Part shown: positions 1-7,995 of the stretch, in pieces | How the letters are laid out: every line of letters starts with the position of its first letter | Position numbering within the stretch: position 1 is the first letter of the stretch | Source: Actinomycetes bacterium | GTDB lineage: Bacteria; Actinomycetota; Actinomycetes; Propionibacteriales; Nocardioidaceae | NCBI GenBank assembly: GCA_029779385.1 | Contig: JAKPAQ010000087.1 | Span: 1-14,072, forward strand | Direction of reading: 5' to 3' | DNA: 14,072 bases | Notes under the pieces: model-generated | The model's database searches: none | What the model was told of the DNA's origin: nothing | The model's input: the letters and a program-made list of their open reading frames with translations, nothing else | Translations under genes and position numbers: made by a program

Positions 1-35
1 ACTCACTTCTGTCCTAAATCGTCCACGGTCGCCGA

Positions 36-41
36 TAGCGT
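36..41 (+). promoter_or_regulatory. Putative -10 box of a leaderless promoter
   Basis: The hexamer TAGCGT fits the actinobacterial -10 pattern TANNNT. It is followed by exactly 7 nt and then an in-frame GTG at 49. The same geometry occurs before the genes at 4327, 4270 (minus) and 10424 (minus). No clear -35 element is visible. This is inferred from the pattern only. Confidence 0.4.
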
Positions 42-48
42 GTCGTCC

Positions 49-588
49 GTGCAGTTGACGAAAGAACACCTGTGGGTGCTCAGTACCCTACTGGTGGTTT
101 GCATGCTTTCGGGGCTAAGTTTCCTGACTTTGCCGGTGTTGACTTCAAGCCCCGCATTGGTGCTGCCCGAAGCGCTCGGCCTGCCGTCGTTGATTCCGCC
201 ACTGCGGTTGTCTCCGCTGGGCGAATCGACGTGGGCCTTTTGGGCGATCGACGTGATCGGCGTTGCCATGTTGCTCCTAGCGACTGGAGCCCAACTAGCC
301 GCCAACGGCAAACCAGCGCGCAGCAGGTTGCGCGCCTACGGCGCAACCTGCTGGGCAGTGGTCACTGGCCTAGTCGCCGCCAACGTCGTGCGGATGGTGC
401 TGCAGACGTTCCTTACCGATTCATCGCTCGGGTCGTTTGCCGGCTCGGTCCTTTCGACCGCTTTGCTTTCGGCAGCCACAGGCCTACTGCTTGGTTTAGT
501 TGTCGGGCTCGTCGTCTGCCTCGGGCTCAGCGTCGACGCCGGCTTCAGCCCGCTGCTCGGGCGTGATCGGCGCCGGAGCCGCAGTTAG
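49..588 (+). CDS. Hypothetical four-helix membrane protein
   Basis: I do not recognise the family. The 179-residue product has four hydrophobic segments at about residues 8-30, 62-83, 97-121 and 131-160. A basic loop (KPARSRLR) lies between helices 2 and 3, and the tail is very basic (GRDRRRSRS). That charge pattern suits an inner-membrane protein with cytoplasmic C-terminus. Start: GTG at 49 is preferred because a TANNNT box lies 7 nt upstream. GTG at 40 is also in frame, and the frame stays open to the window edge, so a longer protein cut by the edge is possible. The last 93 bases run antisense to the 3' end of aspS, and the fourth helix enters this overlap. Hydrophobic periodicity and GC-rich third positions argue for a real gene. 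Function is unknown. Confidence 0.6.
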   Translation: MQLTKEHLWVLSTLLVVCMLSGLSFLTLPVLTSSPALVLPEALGLPSLIPPLRLSPLGESTWAFWAIDVIGVAMLLLATGAQLAANGKPARSRLRAYGATCWAVVTGLVAANVVRMVLQTFLTDSSLGSFAGSVLSTALLSAATGLLLGLVVGLVVCLGLSVDAGFSPLLGRDRRRSRS

Positions 589-2259
589 CGGGTCGTAGCC
601 GCCACCGGACTTAGGGAAGGCGATGACTTCGCGGATCGAGTCCGCACCAGTCAACAACGCAACCGTGCGGTCCCAACCGAACGCGATTCCGCCGTGCGGC
701 GGAGCGCCGAACTTGAACGCTTCGAGCAGGAAACCGAACTTCTCCTCGGCCTCTTCTTCGCCAATGCCCATGATCTCGAATACGCGCTTTTGCACGTCCT
801 CGCGGTGGATACGAATGGAACCGCCACCAACCTCGTTGCCGTTGCAGACAATGTCGTAGGCCTGCGCCACCGAATCGCCAGGGGTGGCCAGCGTCGCCGG
901 ATCTTGGGGGGCGGTAAAGGCGTGGTGCACGGCCGTCCACTCGCCGCCACCAACCGCCACGTCGCCGGCGTCAAGATCACTTACCGACTCGAACATCGGC
1001 CAGTCGATCACGAAGCAGAACGCCCAAGCCGACTCGTCGATTAGGTTCTCGCGCTTGGCGATCTCGATTCGCGCCGCACCGAGCAATTGACGTGAAGCCT
1101 TGACCGCACCGGCCGAGAAGTAAACCGCATCGCCCGGCTTAGCACCGACAGCGGCGACCAATCCGTCGCGTTCGGCCTCAGACAAGTTCTTCGCGACTGG
1201 GCCACCGAGGGTGCCATCTTCACCGATGAGCACATAGGCCAAGCCGCGCGCGCCGCGCTGCTTTGCCCACTCTTGCCAGCCATCGAGCGTGCGGCGGGCC
1301 TGCGAGGCGCCACCGGGGTGAACGACCGCGCCAACGTACGGGGCTTGGAATACCCGAAACGGCGTGTCCTTGAAGTAGTCGGTCAACTCGACCAGTTCGA
1401 GGTCGAATCGCAGGTCTGGCTTGTCCGAGCCGTACTTGCTCATCGCGTCGGCGTAGCTAATCCGCGGGAAAGGCGTCGGCAAGTCAACGTCGATCAACTT
1501 CCACAGCGCGACGTAGATTTCTTCGGCCAGGGCCATCACGTCGTCGGGCTCGACGAAACTCATCTCGATATCGAGCTGGGTGAACTCGGGCTGGCGATCG
1601 GCGCGGAAGTCTTCGTCGCGGTAGCAACGGGCAATTTGGTAGTAGCGCTCAAGGCCACCGACCATCAGCAACTGCTTGAACAACTGGGGGCTCTGCGGCA
1701 GCGCATACCAACTGCCCGGTCGCAGCCTGGCCGGCACGAGAAAGTCACGAGCGCCCTCTGGGGTCGAGCGAGTCAGCGTCGGCGTCTCAACCTCGACGAA
1801 GTCGTGCTGCTCCAGTACCTGGCGGGCGGTCGCATTGACTTTCGAGCGCAGCCGAATCGCGTGCGCTGGCCCTGACCGGCGAAGATCTAGGTAGCGGTGC
1901 TTCAGTCGCGCTTCCTCGCCGACATCAACGTGATCGTCGATCGGGAACGGCAGCGGCGCTGCGGTACTCAAAATCTCGACTTCGTCGGCGATGACCTCAA
2001 TCTGGCCGGTCGGGATGGACGGGTTCTCGTTGCCTTCTGGGCGGCGCTGGACCGTGCCGGTGACTTTGAGGCAGTACTCACTGCGCAGTTGGTGTGCGAC
2101 GTCCTCGCGCACGACCACCTGGGCCACCCCGCTGGCTTCACGCAGGTCGATGAAGGCGACACCGCCGTGGTCGCGGCGGCGAGCCACCCAACCGGCGAGG
2201 GTGACGGACTGACCGATGTTCTCGGCGGTCAGGGTTCCGGCGTCATGAGTGCGGATCAC
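496..2259 (-). CDS. aspS: Aspartate--tRNA ligase (AspRS), probably non-discriminating
   Basis: This cytoplasmic class IIb synthetase charges tRNA(Asp) with aspartate. The product is 587 residues, normal for bacterial AspRS. Seen: an N-terminal OB-fold anticodon-binding domain with RRRDHGG (about residues 27-33), the catalytic core with QSPQ (189-192) and motif 2 RDED (214-217), a bacterial GAD-type insertion in the middle, and motif 3 GWDR (528-531). The tail is acidic. The frame can be extended 19 codons upstream, but the GTG at 2259 is the better start. It has an AAGGAG Shine-Dalgarno 8 nt upstream, gives the family's usual N-terminus, and overlaps the hisS stop as GTGA. It is the last gene of the MBL-hisS-aspS operon. 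His31 and Gly76 match positions described as typical of non-discriminating AspRS, which also aspartylates tRNA(Asn) for GatCAB. I see no hairpin terminator after the stop. Confidence 0.97.
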   Translation of the reverse strand: MIRTHDAGTLTAENIGQSVTLAGWVARRRDHGGVAFIDLREASGVAQVVVREDVAHQLRSEYCLKVTGTVQRRPEGNENPSIPTGQIEVIADEVEILSTAAPLPFPIDDHVDVGEEARLKHRYLDLRRSGPAHAIRLRSKVNATARQVLEQHDFVEVETPTLTRSTPEGARDFLVPARLRPGSWYALPQSPQLFKQLLMVGGLERYYQIARCYRDEDFRADRQPEFTQLDIEMSFVEPDDVMALAEEIYVALWKLIDVDLPTPFPRISYADAMSKYGSDKPDLRFDLELVELTDYFKDTPFRVFQAPYVGAVVHPGGASQARRTLDGWQEWAKQRGARGLAYVLIGEDGTLGGPVAKNLSEAERDGLVAAVGAKPGDAVYFSAGAVKASRQLLGAARIEIAKRENLIDESAWAFCFVIDWPMFESVSDLDAGDVAVGGGEWTAVHHAFTAPQDPATLATPGDSVAQAYDIVCNGNEVGGGSIRIHREDVQKRVFEIMGIGEEEAEEKFGFLLEAFKFGAPPHGGIAFGWDRTVALLTGADSIREVIAFPKSGGGYDPLTAAPAPITPEQRAEAGVDAEPEADDEPDN

Positions 2260-3578
2260 TTGGGTGTCTCCTTGTAGCTGACCTGCGGTCGCAAGTCGTT
2301 CTTGGGCGGTGTCCAAGAGTCGGGATCTGCCGAAACTTGATCACCAGTTCTGATGTCTTTAACTTGGTCGCCTTCATCGGTGACGAACCAAACAAACGGG
2401 ATACCTCGACGCTCGGCAAACCGAATCTGCTTGCCGAACTTTTGTGCCGATGGTGCCACCTCGCACGCTATAGCGCGAGAGCGCAACTGTTGAGCGATCG
2501 TATCGCTGGCGGCGCGCGAGGCCTCATCGGTCACTGCCACTAAGACTGCCGAGGGCACCGACCTGGATGCGGTGACGCCACTGGCCGACAGCGTCGAAAG
2601 CAGTCGCGAGACGCCGATCGACAATCCGACGCCGGGATAGGTGCGCTTGCCGTCGCTGGCGAGTTGGTCGTAGCGACCGCCCGAACAGATCGAACCGAGC
2701 AGGGGGTACTCAGCCACTCGGGTTTCGAAAACGGTTCCGGTGTAGTAGTCCAGCCCGCGCGCGATCCGCAGGTCGGCAGTGACCGCCACGCCTTCGACAC
2801 CGGCGCACCCATCGATCACGGCCGCCAGCTCGGTCAAGCCCTCGTCAAGAAGTTCATGCTCAACCCCGAGCGCGCGCACCTGATCGACAAACGACGTGTC
2901 GGACGTGACGATCTCGGCGAGCGCCAGGCAAGCCGCGGCCTGCTCGGCGCTTAGGCCTTGCTCGGTCAACAAGCTGGCGATCTTCTCGGCAGGTAACTTG
3001 TCGAGTTTGTCGATCACCTGCATCACTGCGGTTGGCTCGCCGATCCCAAGACCGAGGTAGAAACCTTCAAGGACTTTGCGGTTGCTGACTTGTAGCGTGA
3101 TCGACAAGCCCGGCACCGGTAGTTTCGCCAGCGCTTCGGCCATCACGCGGGCAACTTCGACGTCAAAGTGGAACGCCAGCTCGCCGTCGCCGACGATGTC
3201 GATGTCGGCTTGGGTGAACTCGCGGAAGCGGCCGGCCTGCGGGCGTTCACCGCGCCAAACCTTTTGAATTTGATAGCGCCGGAACGGGAACTGCAGGTGG
3301 CCGGCGTTCTCCACGACGTAACGCGCGAACGGCACGGTCAGGTCAAAGTGCAGCGCCAGTTCTGCTGGCTCGGAAGGATCGGCGTGCAGGCGCCTGACCG
3401 CATAGACCTCTTTGTCGATCTCACCTTTTCGCAACAGCGTCGTTAGTGGTTCGACCGCGCGAGTTTCGACGTTGGCGAACCCGTGGAGTTCGAAAACCGA
3501 ACGCAAGTGGTCTAGGACCGCCAGTTCGACGTTGCGCTCAGCAGGTAAGAACTCGGGAAATCCAGAAAGTTTGCTCAC
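2256..3578 (-). CDS. hisS: Histidine--tRNA ligase (HisRS)
   Basis: This class II synthetase charges tRNA(His) in the cytoplasm and is normally a homodimer. The 440-residue product has the expected order. The N-terminal catalytic domain includes [11 protein letters not shown] (77-87), motif 2 with RWRG-like [15 protein letters not shown] (107-121) and QADIDIVG (123-130). The histidine-specific signature is [12 protein letters not shown] (274-285), followed by motif 3 around [11 protein letters not shown] (316-326). A C-terminal HGTP anticodon-binding domain spans about 343-412. The tail after about 412 is charged and proline-containing. The start is GTG at 3578, which overlaps the TGA of the MBL gene as GTGA, with GGAG about 8 nt upstream. 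It is the middle gene of a translationally coupled three-gene operon. The mRNA seems to lack a 5' leader, so T-box or attenuator control is unlikely. Confidence 0.97.
   Translation of the reverse strand: MSKLSGFPEFLPAERNVELAVLDHLRSVFELHGFANVETRAVEPLTTLLRKGEIDKEVYAVRRLHADPSEPAELALHFDLTVPFARYVVENAGHLQFPFRRYQIQKVWRGERPQAGRFREFTQADIDIVGDGELAFHFDVEVARVMAEALAKLPVPGLSITLQVSNRKVLEGFYLGLGIGEPTAVMQVIDKLDKLPAEKIASLLTEQGLSAEQAAACLALAEIVTSDTSFVDQVRALGVEHELLDEGLTELAAVIDGCAGVEGVAVTADLRIARGLDYYTGTVFETRVAEYPLLGSICSGGRYDQLASDGKRTYPGVGLSIGVSRLLSTLSASGVTASRSVPSAVLVAVTDEASRAASDTIAQQLRSRAIACEVAPSAQKFGKQIRFAERRGIPFVWFVTDEGDQVKDIRTGDQVSADPDSWTPPKNDLRPQVSYKETPK
2268..2273 (-). promoter_or_regulatory. Ribosome binding site deciding the aspS start
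   Basis: AAGGAG on the minus strand lies 8 nt before the GTG at 2259. It lies inside the end of hisS and supports the shorter aspS reading over the 19-codon extension. Confidence 0.8.
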
Positions 3579-4270
3579 GAACTCAACTCCGACAGGTACG
3601 GATTGGTCTGCTTCTCTCGGCCAATGGAGGTCTGCTGGCCGTGACCTGGCAATACGACCACGTCGTCGGGAAGCGCGAGCACCTTTTCGCGCAGGCTGGT
3701 CAGCATTTCGCCGTGGTCGCCGCCGGTGAGGTCGGTTCGACCGATTGAGCCAAAGAACAAAAAGTCACCAGAGAACATGATTTGCGAGACCGGTTCGGGA
3801 CCGGTGTAGTCGACGCGATAGGCCACCGTCCCTGGCGTGTGGCCGGGGCAATGATCGACCGAGATCGTCAACTCCCCCACCTTGATCTGCGCGCCCTCGA
3901 CGGCATCTTCGACTTGACTAGGCTCGGCGAACTGGCTCTGGTCGATCTCGCCGATTTGTTGGCGAAGCATCGCGGCAGACTCCCCCGAAATCGCGGCCAT
4001 CGGGTCGGCCAGCAGGTGGCGGTCAGCCGGGTGGATCCACAACGGGCAACCAAACTCGTCAGCAACTCTTGCCGCATCCCACATGTGATCGAAGTGACCG
4101 TGAGTGACGAGCACTGCAACCGGTTTCAAATCATGCTCTGCGACTACGGCCTTTACCCCATCAAAGGAATCCATCCCGGGGTCGACTATTGCGCATTCAG
4201 CACCCGCATCAGCGGCGACGAAATAGCAGTTCGCTTGCAGAGGTCCAGCGGCAAAGGCAGTGAGCAGCAC
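3575..4270 (-). CDS. MBL-fold metallo-hydrolase (glyoxalase II-like)
   Basis: This is a metallo-beta-lactamase-fold hydrolase of about 231 residues, likely cytoplasmic. With the start at 4270, the metal-binding set is complete: THGHFDH (His57, His59, Asp61, His62), His144 in HCPGHTPG, Asp169 in FSGDFLF and His210 in LPGHGQQT. This arrangement is typical of glyoxalase II-like single-domain hydrolases, so thioester hydrolysis is plausible, but the substrate cannot be read from sequence. Start choice: ATG at 4276 is in frame, but GTG at 4270 lies exactly 7 nt after a TACCCT -10 box and gives the N-terminus LLTAFAAGPLQANCY, which matches relatives beginning MLITGF. It is the first gene of the operon with hisS and aspS, its stop overlapping the hisS start. 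A similar gene next to hisS is common in actinobacteria, though the functional link is unknown. Confidence 0.9.
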   Translation of the reverse strand: MLLTAFAAGPLQANCYFVAADAGAECAIVDPGMDSFDGVKAVVAEHDLKPVAVLVTHGHFDHMWDAARVADEFGCPLWIHPADRHLLADPMAAISGESAAMLRQQIGEIDQSQFAEPSQVEDAVEGAQIKVGELTISVDHCPGHTPGTVAYRVDYTGPEPVSQIMFSGDFLFFGSIGRTDLTGGDHGEMLTSLREKVLALPDDVVVLPGHGQQTSIGREKQTNPYLSELSS

Positions 4271-4277
4271 GCCCATC

Positions 4278-4283
4278 AGGGTA
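4278..4283 (-). promoter_or_regulatory. Putative -10 box, leaderless promoter of the MBL-hisS-aspS operon
   Basis: TACCCT on the minus strand is followed by 7 nt (GATGGGC) and then GTG at 4270. If used, transcription starts at or next to the GTG, and the upstream ATG at 4276 would not be in the mRNA. No -35 match is seen. Confidence 0.45.
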
Positions 4284-4313
4284 CGCGAGGAAGACTCCCA
4301 GGCGCGAACCTCC

Positions 4314-4319
4314 TAGACT
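4314..4319 (+). promoter_or_regulatory. Putative -10 box, leaderless promoter of the DUF349 gene
   Basis: TAGACT is followed by exactly 7 nt (TACCGCC) and the ATG at 4327. No Shine-Dalgarno precedes this ATG, which fits leaderless translation. The box lies back to back with the minus-strand box at 4278-4283, 30 bp between them. Confidence 0.5.
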
Positions 4320-4326
4320 TACCGCC

Positions 4327-5553
4327 ATGAGTGATTGGGGCCGTGTCGACGCCGACGGGAACGTTTACGTCAAGGAGGGCGACGCAGAGCGCCTGATCGG
4401 GCAGTGGGTAGCCGGGGGTGACGCCGAAGAAGCCCTAGCTTTTTACGTGCGCCGCTTCGACAATCTGCAGACCGAAGTTGACCTATTAGAGAAGCGACTG
4501 GAGTCGGGCAAACTTTCGGCCGAAGATGCCGAAAAGGCCATCTCGACTGTCCGCGAGCAACTTGTCGACGCGCACGCAGTCGGTGACCTTGCCTCGCTGT
4601 CCACTCGGCTCGATGCACTCGAACCCAAACTCGAAGAGGCCCGCGCAAAGCGCAAAGCCGAACGCGAAAAGCGCAACGCCGAATCGGCCGAGGCCAAGAA
4701 TCGGATTGTTGCCGAAGCCGAAAAAATTGCGGCCGGCCGCGACTGGCGGGCTGGGGCCGATCGTCTCCGTGTGCTGCTCGACGAGTGGAAAGAGCTCCCC
4801 CGGCTCAGCAAGGGTGCCGACGACGAACTTTGGCACCGCTTCTCCAGCGCCCGCACCGCCTTCACCAAGAAGCGCAAGGCGCATTTCGGTGAACAGAACG
4901 TCGCTCGCGAGCAGGCGCAGAAGATCAAGGAGAAATTGATCGTCGAGGCCGAGTCACTTTCGGGTTCGACAGACTGGGGCGACACCTCCGCCGCCTACCG
5001 CGACCTGATGCAGCAGTGGAAGGCCGCAGGTTCTGCTCCGCGCAACGTCGAAGACAAGCTCTGGAAGCGCTTCCGAGCGGCCCAAGATGCTTTCTTCTCC
5101 GCGCGCGAGGCAGAGAACGCAGCCCAAGACGAAGAGTTCGCCCAGAACGCCGAGGTAAAGCGTGCGCTGCTAGTTGAGGCCGAAGCCTTGCTGCCGATCA
5201 CAAATCTGGATGCGGCCCGCAAGGCACTCAACTCGTTGGCCGAACGCTGGGAAGCTGCTGGCAAAGTCCCGCGCGATCAGATGAAAGATCTCGAAGGTCG
5301 CCTTCGTGCGGTCGAGCGTGCAGTTCGAGAAGCCGGCGAGCAGGAGTGGAAGCGCACTGACCCGGAGAAGACCGCTCGCGCGGACGACATGATCTCGAAG
5401 TTGGAGTCTGCGATCGCGGAGATTCAGGCCGACTTGGAAGCAGCCGAAGCCGCTGGCGACAAGTCCAAGGCCAAGAAACTACGCGAGAACCTCCAATCGC
5501 GTCAGGCCTTCTTGGAAATGGCGCTAAAGACTGCTTCGGATTTCAACCGTTGA
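4327..5553 (+). CDS. DUF349 domain-containing coiled-coil protein
   Basis: This is a soluble, highly charged protein of 408 residues. The N-terminal part (about 1-40) is a small globular segment. Residues about 42-135 and 350-405 are rich in Glu, Lys and Ala and look coiled-coil. Between them are three tandem DUF349-like repeats at about 136-189, 213-270 and 292-341. Each starts with a W or aliphatic helix and contains WK/WE followed by a (D/E)xLWxRF-like helix; the third lacks the second Trp and is more divergent. The biochemical role of DUF349 is not established and I assign none. The gene is monocistronic. It is divergent from the MBL-hisS-aspS operon and convergent with rel, whose stop codon overlaps its own by 11 bases. 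It has no visible ribosome binding site. Proximity to rel and hisS is common for this family in actinobacteria. Confidence 0.92.
   Translation: MSDWGRVDADGNVYVKEGDAERLIGQWVAGGDAEEALAFYVRRFDNLQTEVDLLEKRLESGKLSAEDAEKAISTVREQLVDAHAVGDLASLSTRLDALEPKLEEARAKRKAEREKRNAESAEAKNRIVAEAEKIAAGRDWRAGADRLRVLLDEWKELPRLSKGADDELWHRFSSARTAFTKKRKAHFGEQNVAREQAQKIKEKLIVEAESLSGSTDWGDTSAAYRDLMQQWKAAGSAPRNVEDKLWKRFRAAQDAFFSAREAENAAQDEEFAQNAEVKRALLVEAEALLPITNLDAARKALNSLAERWEAAGKVPRDQMKDLEGRLRAVERAVREAGEQEWKRTDPEKTARADDMISKLESAIAEIQADLEAAEAAGDKSKAKKLRENLQSRQAFLEMALKTASDFNR
5543..5553. repeat. 11-bp palindrome holding both convergent stop codons
   Basis: TCAACCGTTGA reads as TCAAC-N-GTTGA. The plus-strand TGA ends the DUF349 gene and the minus-strand TGA ends rel. 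No U-tract follows on either strand, so it is not an ordinary intrinsic terminator. Confidence 0.6.
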
Positions 5554-7867
5554 CCCGGTAGACGTCAAAAACGCCTTGCACGTTTTGAACTGACGAGAGC
5601 ACCGAACCAAGGTGCTTGGCATCGGCCATCTCGAACGTGAACCGCGACTTGGCGACTCGATCACGACCGGTGCTCAAGGTCGCCGAGAGAATGTTTACGT
5701 GCTGATCTGAAATCACCTTCGTGATGTCCGACAGCAGGTGTGGCCGATCGAGCGCTTCGACTTGGATCGCCACCAAGAATGTTGCCTTGGCGTCAACCTG
5801 CCAGCGAACCTCTACTACTCGTTCGGTCATTTCGGCAAGGGTTAAGAAGTTCGCGCAATCGGCCCGGTGAATCGATATCCCGGCGCCGCGGGTAACAAAT
5901 CCTTTGATCTCATCGCCAGGTACTGGGGTGCAGCAACGCGCGAGCTTGAGCAACATGTCACCGGTGGTACCGACCACTTCCACGCCGACGGCGCCACGGT
6001 ACTGGGAGCGCGGCGCGCTCGAGGACGGCAAGACTGCGGCCTCGGCGATTTCCTCGGCTGCGCCTTCGCGTCCACCAGCCAAATCGATGACGCGTTCAAC
6101 GACGTTTTGGGCGCCGATTTTGTTCTCGCCAACGCCCGCAAAGAGACTTGACACGTCGGCCATACCGAGGTCTTTGGCGACGGTGTCCAGGTTCGCCTGT
6201 CGGAACAGCCGATGCATCGGCAGTCCCTCCTTGCGCATCTTTTTGGCGATCAGGTCCTTACCGCGTTCGATCGATTCCTCGCGGCGCTCCTTGGTGAAGT
6301 AGTGCCTGATCTTGTTGCGCGCTCGCGGGCTCTTGACGAACTCGAGCCAGCCGCGACTTGGCCCAGCAGTCGGCGACTTGGAAGTGAATATCTCAACGAC
6401 GTCGCCGGTCTGCAACGTCGATTCCAGCGGAACTAGGCGGCCATTGACCCGAGCGCCGACGCAGGCATTTCCGACCTCGGTGTGGACTGCGTAGGCGAAA
6501 TCAACTGGTGTGGCCGCGGCCGGCAACTGGATCACGTCACCGCGCGGGGTGTAGGCATAGACCCCGGCGTTCTTCATTTCGAACCGCAGCGAGTCCAAGA
6601 AATCGGAGGAATCTTCGGTTTCGGACTGCCAGTCGACTAATTCGCGCAACCAAACCATGTCGTTCGATTGTGGCGTCGTGCTGCCCGCGCGACCGACTGC
6701 CGAAATCGACTCTTCCTTGTATTTCCAGTGCGCGGCGACACCGTATTCTGCCCGGCGGTGCATGGCAAAGGTGCGAATCTGCAATTCGACGGGCTTACCC
6801 TGCGGCCCGATCACCGTCGTGTGCAGCGACTGGTACATGTTGAACTTTGGGACGCTGATGTAGTCCTTGAATCTGCCAGGAATGGGATTCCACCTAGCGT
6901 GAAGGACACCGAGCACTGCGTAACAGTCGGCCACGTCGTTGACTAGGATCCGCACGCCCACGAGGTCGAAAATGTCACTGAACTCGCGTCCGCCAACGAG
7001 CATCTTCTGATAGATCGAGTAGTAGTGCTTTGGCCGGCCGGTGACCTTCGCGGTGAGTTTCGAGTGTCCCAGGTCGGACTTGACCTCGCCGATCACGCGT
7101 TCGAGGAACGCCTCGCGCGAAGGCGCGCGTTCGGCCACGAGACGCACGATCTCGTCGTAGACCTTTGGATGCAAGGTGGCGAACGACAAATCTTCAAGTT
7201 CCCACTTGATCGTATTCATGCCAAGGCGGTGAGCCAACGGAGCAAAAATCTCTATCGTTTCGCGAGCAATCCGCTCTTGCTTGTCTTGTCGCAGGTAGCG
7301 CAAAGTCCGCATGTTGTGGAGTCGGTCGGCCAACTTGATGACCAAGACTCGGATATCGCGCGACATCGCCACGACCATTTTGCGAATGGTCTCCGACTGG
7401 GCCGAATCGCCGGATTTGACCTTGTCGAGCTTGGTCACACCGTCTACCAAAAGCGCAACTTCGTCGCCGAAGTCGGCGGTGAGCTGTTCTTGGGTATAGG
7501 AAGTGTCCTCGACCGTGTCGTGCAACAGCGCCGCGCACAGCGTCGGCCCGGTCATACCAAGTTCGGCCAAGATGGTGGCTACCGCGAGTGGATGGGTGAT
7601 GTAGGGGTCACCACTGCGGCGCTTTTGACCCTGGTGCATCCGGTCGGCGACTTTGTACGCCTTCTCTATCGACGCAACGTCCCCTTTGGGGTGGGTATTT
7701 CGGTAGACCTTGATCAGCGGCTCGAGGACTGAGTTCCCAGCCGGGGCCCGGCCGCCGATTCGCGACAGCCGACTACGGACACGTGTTGTTGCCGAAGCCG
7801 AGTCGCCTGTTTTGGGCTCGGCTTGCTTGGCTACAGCACCAGATGAATCTTCAGTCCGTTCAGCCAC
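5543..7867 (-). CDS. rel: Bifunctional (p)ppGpp synthetase/hydrolase, long RSH type
   Basis: This cytoplasmic stringent-response enzyme makes (p)ppGpp from ATP and GDP/GTP on starved ribosomes and hydrolyses it otherwise. The 774 residues are full length for a long RSH protein. Domains seen: an HD hydrolase with His92 and HDTVED (116-121), both intact; a synthetase with [12 protein letters not shown] (277-288), FDLVGVRI (300-307) with the catalytic Asp301, and ELQIRT (361-366). The RFKD loop (332-335) is the form typical of bifunctional enzymes. Then come a TGS domain (about 435-495), an alpha-helical region, a Cys-containing segment with [11 protein letters not shown] (644-654), and a C-terminal ACT domain (about 697-774). 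The first 45 residues are low complexity. Start: GTG at 7867 with a strong AAGGAGG 5 nt upstream. It is the last gene of the ruvC-ruvA-ruvB-yajC run, 35 bp after a 30-codon gene. The usual upstream neighbours secD, secF and apt are absent. Confidence 0.97.
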   Translation of the reverse strand: MAERTEDSSGAVAKQAEPKTGDSASATTRVRSRLSRIGGRAPAGNSVLEPLIKVYRNTHPKGDVASIEKAYKVADRMHQGQKRRSGDPYITHPLAVATILAELGMTGPTLCAALLHDTVEDTSYTQEQLTADFGDEVALLVDGVTKLDKVKSGDSAQSETIRKMVVAMSRDIRVLVIKLADRLHNMRTLRYLRQDKQERIARETIEIFAPLAHRLGMNTIKWELEDLSFATLHPKVYDEIVRLVAERAPSREAFLERVIGEVKSDLGHSKLTAKVTGRPKHYYSIYQKMLVGGREFSDIFDLVGVRILVNDVADCYAVLGVLHARWNPIPGRFKDYISVPKFNMYQSLHTTVIGPQGKPVELQIRTFAMHRRAEYGVAAHWKYKEESISAVGRAGSTTPQSNDMVWLRELVDWQSETEDSSDFLDSLRFEMKNAGVYAYTPRGDVIQLPAAATPVDFAYAVHTEVGNACVGARVNGRLVPLESTLQTGDVVEIFTSKSPTAGPSRGWLEFVKSPRARNKIRHYFTKERREESIERGKDLIAKKMRKEGLPMHRLFRQANLDTVAKDLGMADVSSLFAGVGENKIGAQNVVERVIDLAGGREGAAEEIAEAAVLPSSSAPRSQYRGAVGVEVVGTTGDMLLKLARCCTPVPGDEIKGFVTRGAGISIHRADCANFLTLAEMTERVVEVRWQVDAKATFLVAIQVEALDRPHLLSDITKVISDQHVNILSATLSTGRDRVAKSRFTFEMADAKHLGSVLSSVQNVQGVFDVYRVNG

Positions 7868-7872
7868 CGGTT

Positions 7873-7879
7873 CCTCCTT
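7873..7879 (-). promoter_or_regulatory. Strong ribosome binding site of rel
   Basis: AAGGAGG on the minus strand, 5 nt before the GTG at 7867, fixes the start of rel. Confidence 0.85.
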
Positions 7880-7902
7880 GGCTCAATCCTACGGAACGAA
7901 CG

Positions 7903-7995
7903 TCAGAACAATCCGCTAAGCGCGCTGGCGATCGAACCAAAAACCAACACGCCAATGGCCACGTAGGCCGTGATTCGGACGGCTTTTTGGCTCAT
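7903..7995 (-). CDS. 30-residue single-helix membrane peptide
   Basis: A short reading frame between yajC and rel encodes a 30-residue peptide beginning MSQKAVRITAYVAIG and ending ALSGLF. A basic N-terminus (Lys4, Arg7) is followed by one uninterrupted hydrophobic segment at about 9-29. This suits a single membrane helix with the N-terminus in the cytoplasm. Three things argue that it is translated. Its ATG overlaps the yajC stop as ATGA, a GAGGA Shine-Dalgarno lies 6 nt upstream within the end of yajC, and the frame ends cleanly before the rel ribosome binding site. I do not recognise the family. Coupling to YajC, the small accessory subunit of the Sec translocase, hints at a role at the membrane or with Sec, but this is inference. 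It could also be a non-functional remnant. Confidence 0.6.
   Translation of the reverse strand: MSQKAVRITAYVAIGVLVFGSIASALSGLF

Noticed and set aside
1273..1875. A 200-codon open frame on the plus strand opposite aspS
   Set aside because: It is an antisense shadow of a strongly conserved synthetase with no domain, start signal or plausible composition.
2260..2316. A 19-codon N-terminal extension of aspS
   Set aside because: It overlaps hisS further, has no ribosome binding site, and the GTG at 2259 has AAGGAG at 8 nt and gives the family N-terminus.
7025..7732. A 235-codon open frame on the plus strand inside rel
   Set aside because: It lies fully opposite the conserved HD and synthetase domains of rel and has no start signal.
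7886..7891. TAGGAT on the minus strand as a promoter for rel
   Set aside because: A start 7 nt downstream would cut into the AAGGAGG ribosome binding site, and no -35 is seen; read-through from yajC is simpler.
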